Assembly (NCBI GenBank): GCA_024362935.1 | Contig: JANCRA010000014.1 | Span: forward strand, 10,905,258-10,969,257 | Reading direction: 5' to 3' | Length of the DNA stretch: 64,000 nt | DNA from: Setophaga petechia | Taxonomy: Eukaryota > Chordata > Aves > Passeriformes > Parulidae | Shown: positions 61,363 to 64,000 of the stretch, in pieces | Layout of the letters: the number at the start of each line of letters is the position of its first letter | Position numbering within the stretch: the stretch's first letter is position 1 | Position numbers and translations under genes: made by a program | The notes under the pieces: model-generated | The model's input: only the letters and a program-made list of their open reading frames with translations | The model's database searches: none | Told to the model about the DNA's origin: nothing

Positions 61363-64000
61363 CCTCATCCTGCTATTTTACACTCGCAACCCCCACTGCC
61401 CCCACTGGCACAGGTACAACTAAATGTTGACTTCAATGCTTCAGAGAGCACTCAACTGATTCTGTACATGATTAATTGCCAAAGACATGGCTGACCATAT
61501 GGAACAGAGAAAGCATCAAGTAATTCATACTTCTGTATATGATCATTTGGCCCCTGTTGTTTTAATGTACAGGAAAGAGCTAGTATAGCACAGACCTGGT
61601 GTCTTGCCCTTGACAGCCCATTAAGAAATCTCAAAGCACCTAGTTGAAGTTATGCTGTTGGCTTTTCAATAGCAGCCTAATAAAACAGAAGCAAAGCTTT
61701 CCAACTAGTCTTAAATCTTTCACATACAGTACATTAACCACTGCTGCTACAACAACTGGTTTCTTATGATAGGAAATGGGATTTGATTTCTAGCCTCTGC
61801 ATACTTACTGAAAGACTCTTTCTGACCTTTGAAGGGTTTACAAAATCATTGTTCGTTTTTCCTGCCATTTTCCCAGTTTCTTGCCATGGTGATCCTAACA
61901 GATTTGTTTAAGGTTCAGTACATTCTACTCTTACTAGCTGTTATATGCAAACTGTGCAATGAAGGTAGGCTCACGGGAACTGAAAGAAAAGAAATTATTA
62001 TTAACTATTTTCTTTCTGATATTCAGAGAAGTCACTGCAACATCTAAAACAATTTATTTTTAAGGAGCCTATAAAACAAAACAAAAAAGCCCTCAAAAGA
62101 AGCAATATGCTAGCATGTGCTTTCTTTTATCAGACTGGAGACAAATCATCAAATTTCATTTGAGAAGGAAGGACAATTTATTTTAAAGCTGTAGTATTCT
62201 CAAGGATTTCTGACATAGACCTCAAGAAAAGAAAAAGGTGCAGACTTGGAATATATGTCGTATCATTAACTGCTCTATATTAGTTTTATCTACTGTTAAC
62301 ATCTTTTCAGTCATATGCAGTCAAAGAAAAAACATTTAAATAATGTTTCCCTGTCAAAGCTCTTAAGATGACAGTGCTAAAAAGTTAATCCCCATCCTCA
62401 CAGATCTTCTGGCAGTTTTGACGTACGTTGGCAAGGATGCATTTGCTGGCACCTTCCAATAGAAAATATTTACATGGAGTTTTCTTGTCTGAGGATTTTC
62501 TAGTTGAGTAAATAATCCTCATGGTCTGAAGGGTCTTATATGGGAAATTCTAATCATTGGACATTCATCAGTGGTAATTTCCCAGGCTGAGAATTCAGAT
62601 AACACTATTAATACTCCGACAAAACACATGAATAATCTGCAAGCCAACACAAAACACCCAGACTGTTCTGGTTATTGATTGAGAACTTTCAACATAACAT
62701 CATGGGGTTTAAGACAAACATTATGTCTGTTTTTAAATAAAATACAAAGAATAGAGAATTTTACAAAAGAAACATCATTTCTGTAGCATAAAAGGAACAG
62801 AAACTCAAGTTGCTGGTGTGAAACCATGGCCACAAAGATTTTACATTCTCCCCTACCATTATATTCAATGGTGCACATCAAAACTAAACATGTACATAAC
62901 CCAATTATAGAGCAGAATGCTTAAAGTCAGACATATGCTTAAGCTCTATATACAAGTCGACATGCATTAAAATGTAGGCAGCCCTGCCTGGCTTTGAGGT
63001 ATTCACTGCTGACAACAAAGGATGAATACCTGACTTGATAGATGAGTAGTTTGACCTAGAAAAACCTACAGCGAGTAGATCACTTCGACATTTCCAAAGA
63101 AACTGCAGGTTTTGTCTGCACTAGCAAGTTGTTCCATTTATCTATACCTGTGGAGCTAAAGCAGTACATTTTCTAGCTATATGAATTTAAAAGTCATAAA
63201 TTAAACCAGGTTGAGCTAATTTGGAAATAAGCATTACCTTTATGCCTATATAAGAATATTTATACCAGCGTCTTGAACCGTATATTTAGGAAAAAGGAAT
63301 CCAAACAGAAGTAATGCCCAAGTAATTTTTGGTTACTCTGGCATGCCACAACTGAATGAATTTCCAGTTGAGAGAAAAAAAAAATATTTTTACTGTATGA
63401 TTTAAGCAGTTATGATGAGTCTCTGTGAGATTTTCAATATGCAGTTACAAACTAAAAAACTGTAAAAAGATCAACACTTTCAAAATATTTTTGCTGCACT
63501 AATTGGCTTGGCAGTGTTGTAAAGGTGAAGTATAAGCCACCTCATCATGGAAGAGCAACCAAACCACTTAAGATACTTGGAATAAGAGTGGCTTAGCATC
63601 TTCAGATGTATGGGTGACTGAAAGGTTACCCTACAGCCACATTCTCCCAGAGCACGGCCCCTCCACCTCTGAATCATCAATAGCACAAAGACTAGGCAGG
63701 CCTAGCATGCATAGTGGATTATATGAAGTGTAAAACATTGTGGGGAAAAAGCTTTTGAAAGAAGTCAGGAAAAAGAAATCACGCTTGCAAGAAGATCCAG
63801 CTGACAGGCCAGTCCCTAACAAGTGAATTTGTTTGAGAACATTGTGAATGCAAGAAAAGAACACGCCTTTTGTTTCCAAACCTGCAGTGTCTTTACCCCA
63901 ACTGCTGCCTGCATGGCTGAACATATGTTTTCTGAACAAGAACTGAAGCAGAAAGTGTTCTTTGTTATAATTCACTCCTTTGTATACACCTCCCTTTTTC
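61363..64000. other. AT-rich non-coding stretch to the window end
   Basis: No gene recognised. The minus-strand 114-codon frame at 63631-63975 is unrecognised and has no matched splice sites. An ACGTACGT palindrome with two CpGs lies near 62422. Confidence 0.55.

Noticed and set aside
1..64000. tRNA, rRNA, snRNA, known microRNA, CRISPR array, endogenous virus or LTR element
   Set aside because: I looked for their landmark motifs and saw none. No primer-binding site, paired LTRs, spaced repeats or known small-RNA seeds in hairpins were evident by eye.

Overview
This is vertebrate nuclear DNA, most likely from a bird. It is AT-rich (G+C roughly in the mid-30s percent by eye), CpG-poor, and has many homopolymers and short microsatellites but very few recognisable transposons. 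The best lineage clue is at 18066-18140, a degraded 3' end of a CR1 LINE in the form common in bird genomes. A second probable CR1 3' end lies at 21295-21345. CR1 also occurs in turtles and crocodilians, so 'bird' is a strong inference, not a certainty. There are no operons, ribosome binding sites, CRISPR arrays, tRNA or rRNA genes, and no open frame that I recognise as a known protein.

The window reads as gene desert or as part of one or more very large introns. All open frames are short (the longest is 151 codons), mostly AT-rich, and about what six-frame chance gives over 64 kb. I therefore annotate no confident gene. Several short segments have a good splice acceptor, an open frame and a strong splice donor: 826-895 (+), 8830-8893 (+), 34833-34913 (+), 48582-48605 (-) and 56148-56272 (-). 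A start-codon segment ending at a strong donor occurs at 21312-21408 (+) and at 31316-31397 (-). They lie on both strands, do not chain in phase, and match nothing I know, so each is a low-confidence candidate.

Layout. 1-15.5 kb: featureless AT-rich sequence with a T20 run and two candidate exons. 15.5-21.4 kb: a (TA)18 microsatellite, a 38-bp tandem duplication, both CR1 remnants and a 69-base pure A/C tract. 24.3-28.3 kb: the most repeat-structured part, with two copies of an unidentified repeat, an A24 run, a GT-rich tandem duplication beside a canonical G-quadruplex motif, and two A/C tracts. 29.3-29.5 kb: a small orphan CpG island (68% G+C). 31.3 kb: a smaller CpG-rich spot. 41-47 kb: sequence rich in homeodomain and POU-like motifs, resembling vertebrate conserved non-coding DNA. 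47-64 kb: an A24 run, a perfect 11-bp hairpin (49.8 kb), a CpG cluster (54.2 kb), a possible coding exon (56.2 kb), a CA repeat (59.9 kb) and a GC-rich hairpin (61.3 kb).

I found no clear new biological system. The points most worth checking are the unidentified dispersed repeat pair, the orphan CpG island, the 49.8 kb hairpin, the 56.2 kb candidate exon and the CR1 remnant that carries a start codon and a consensus splice donor.
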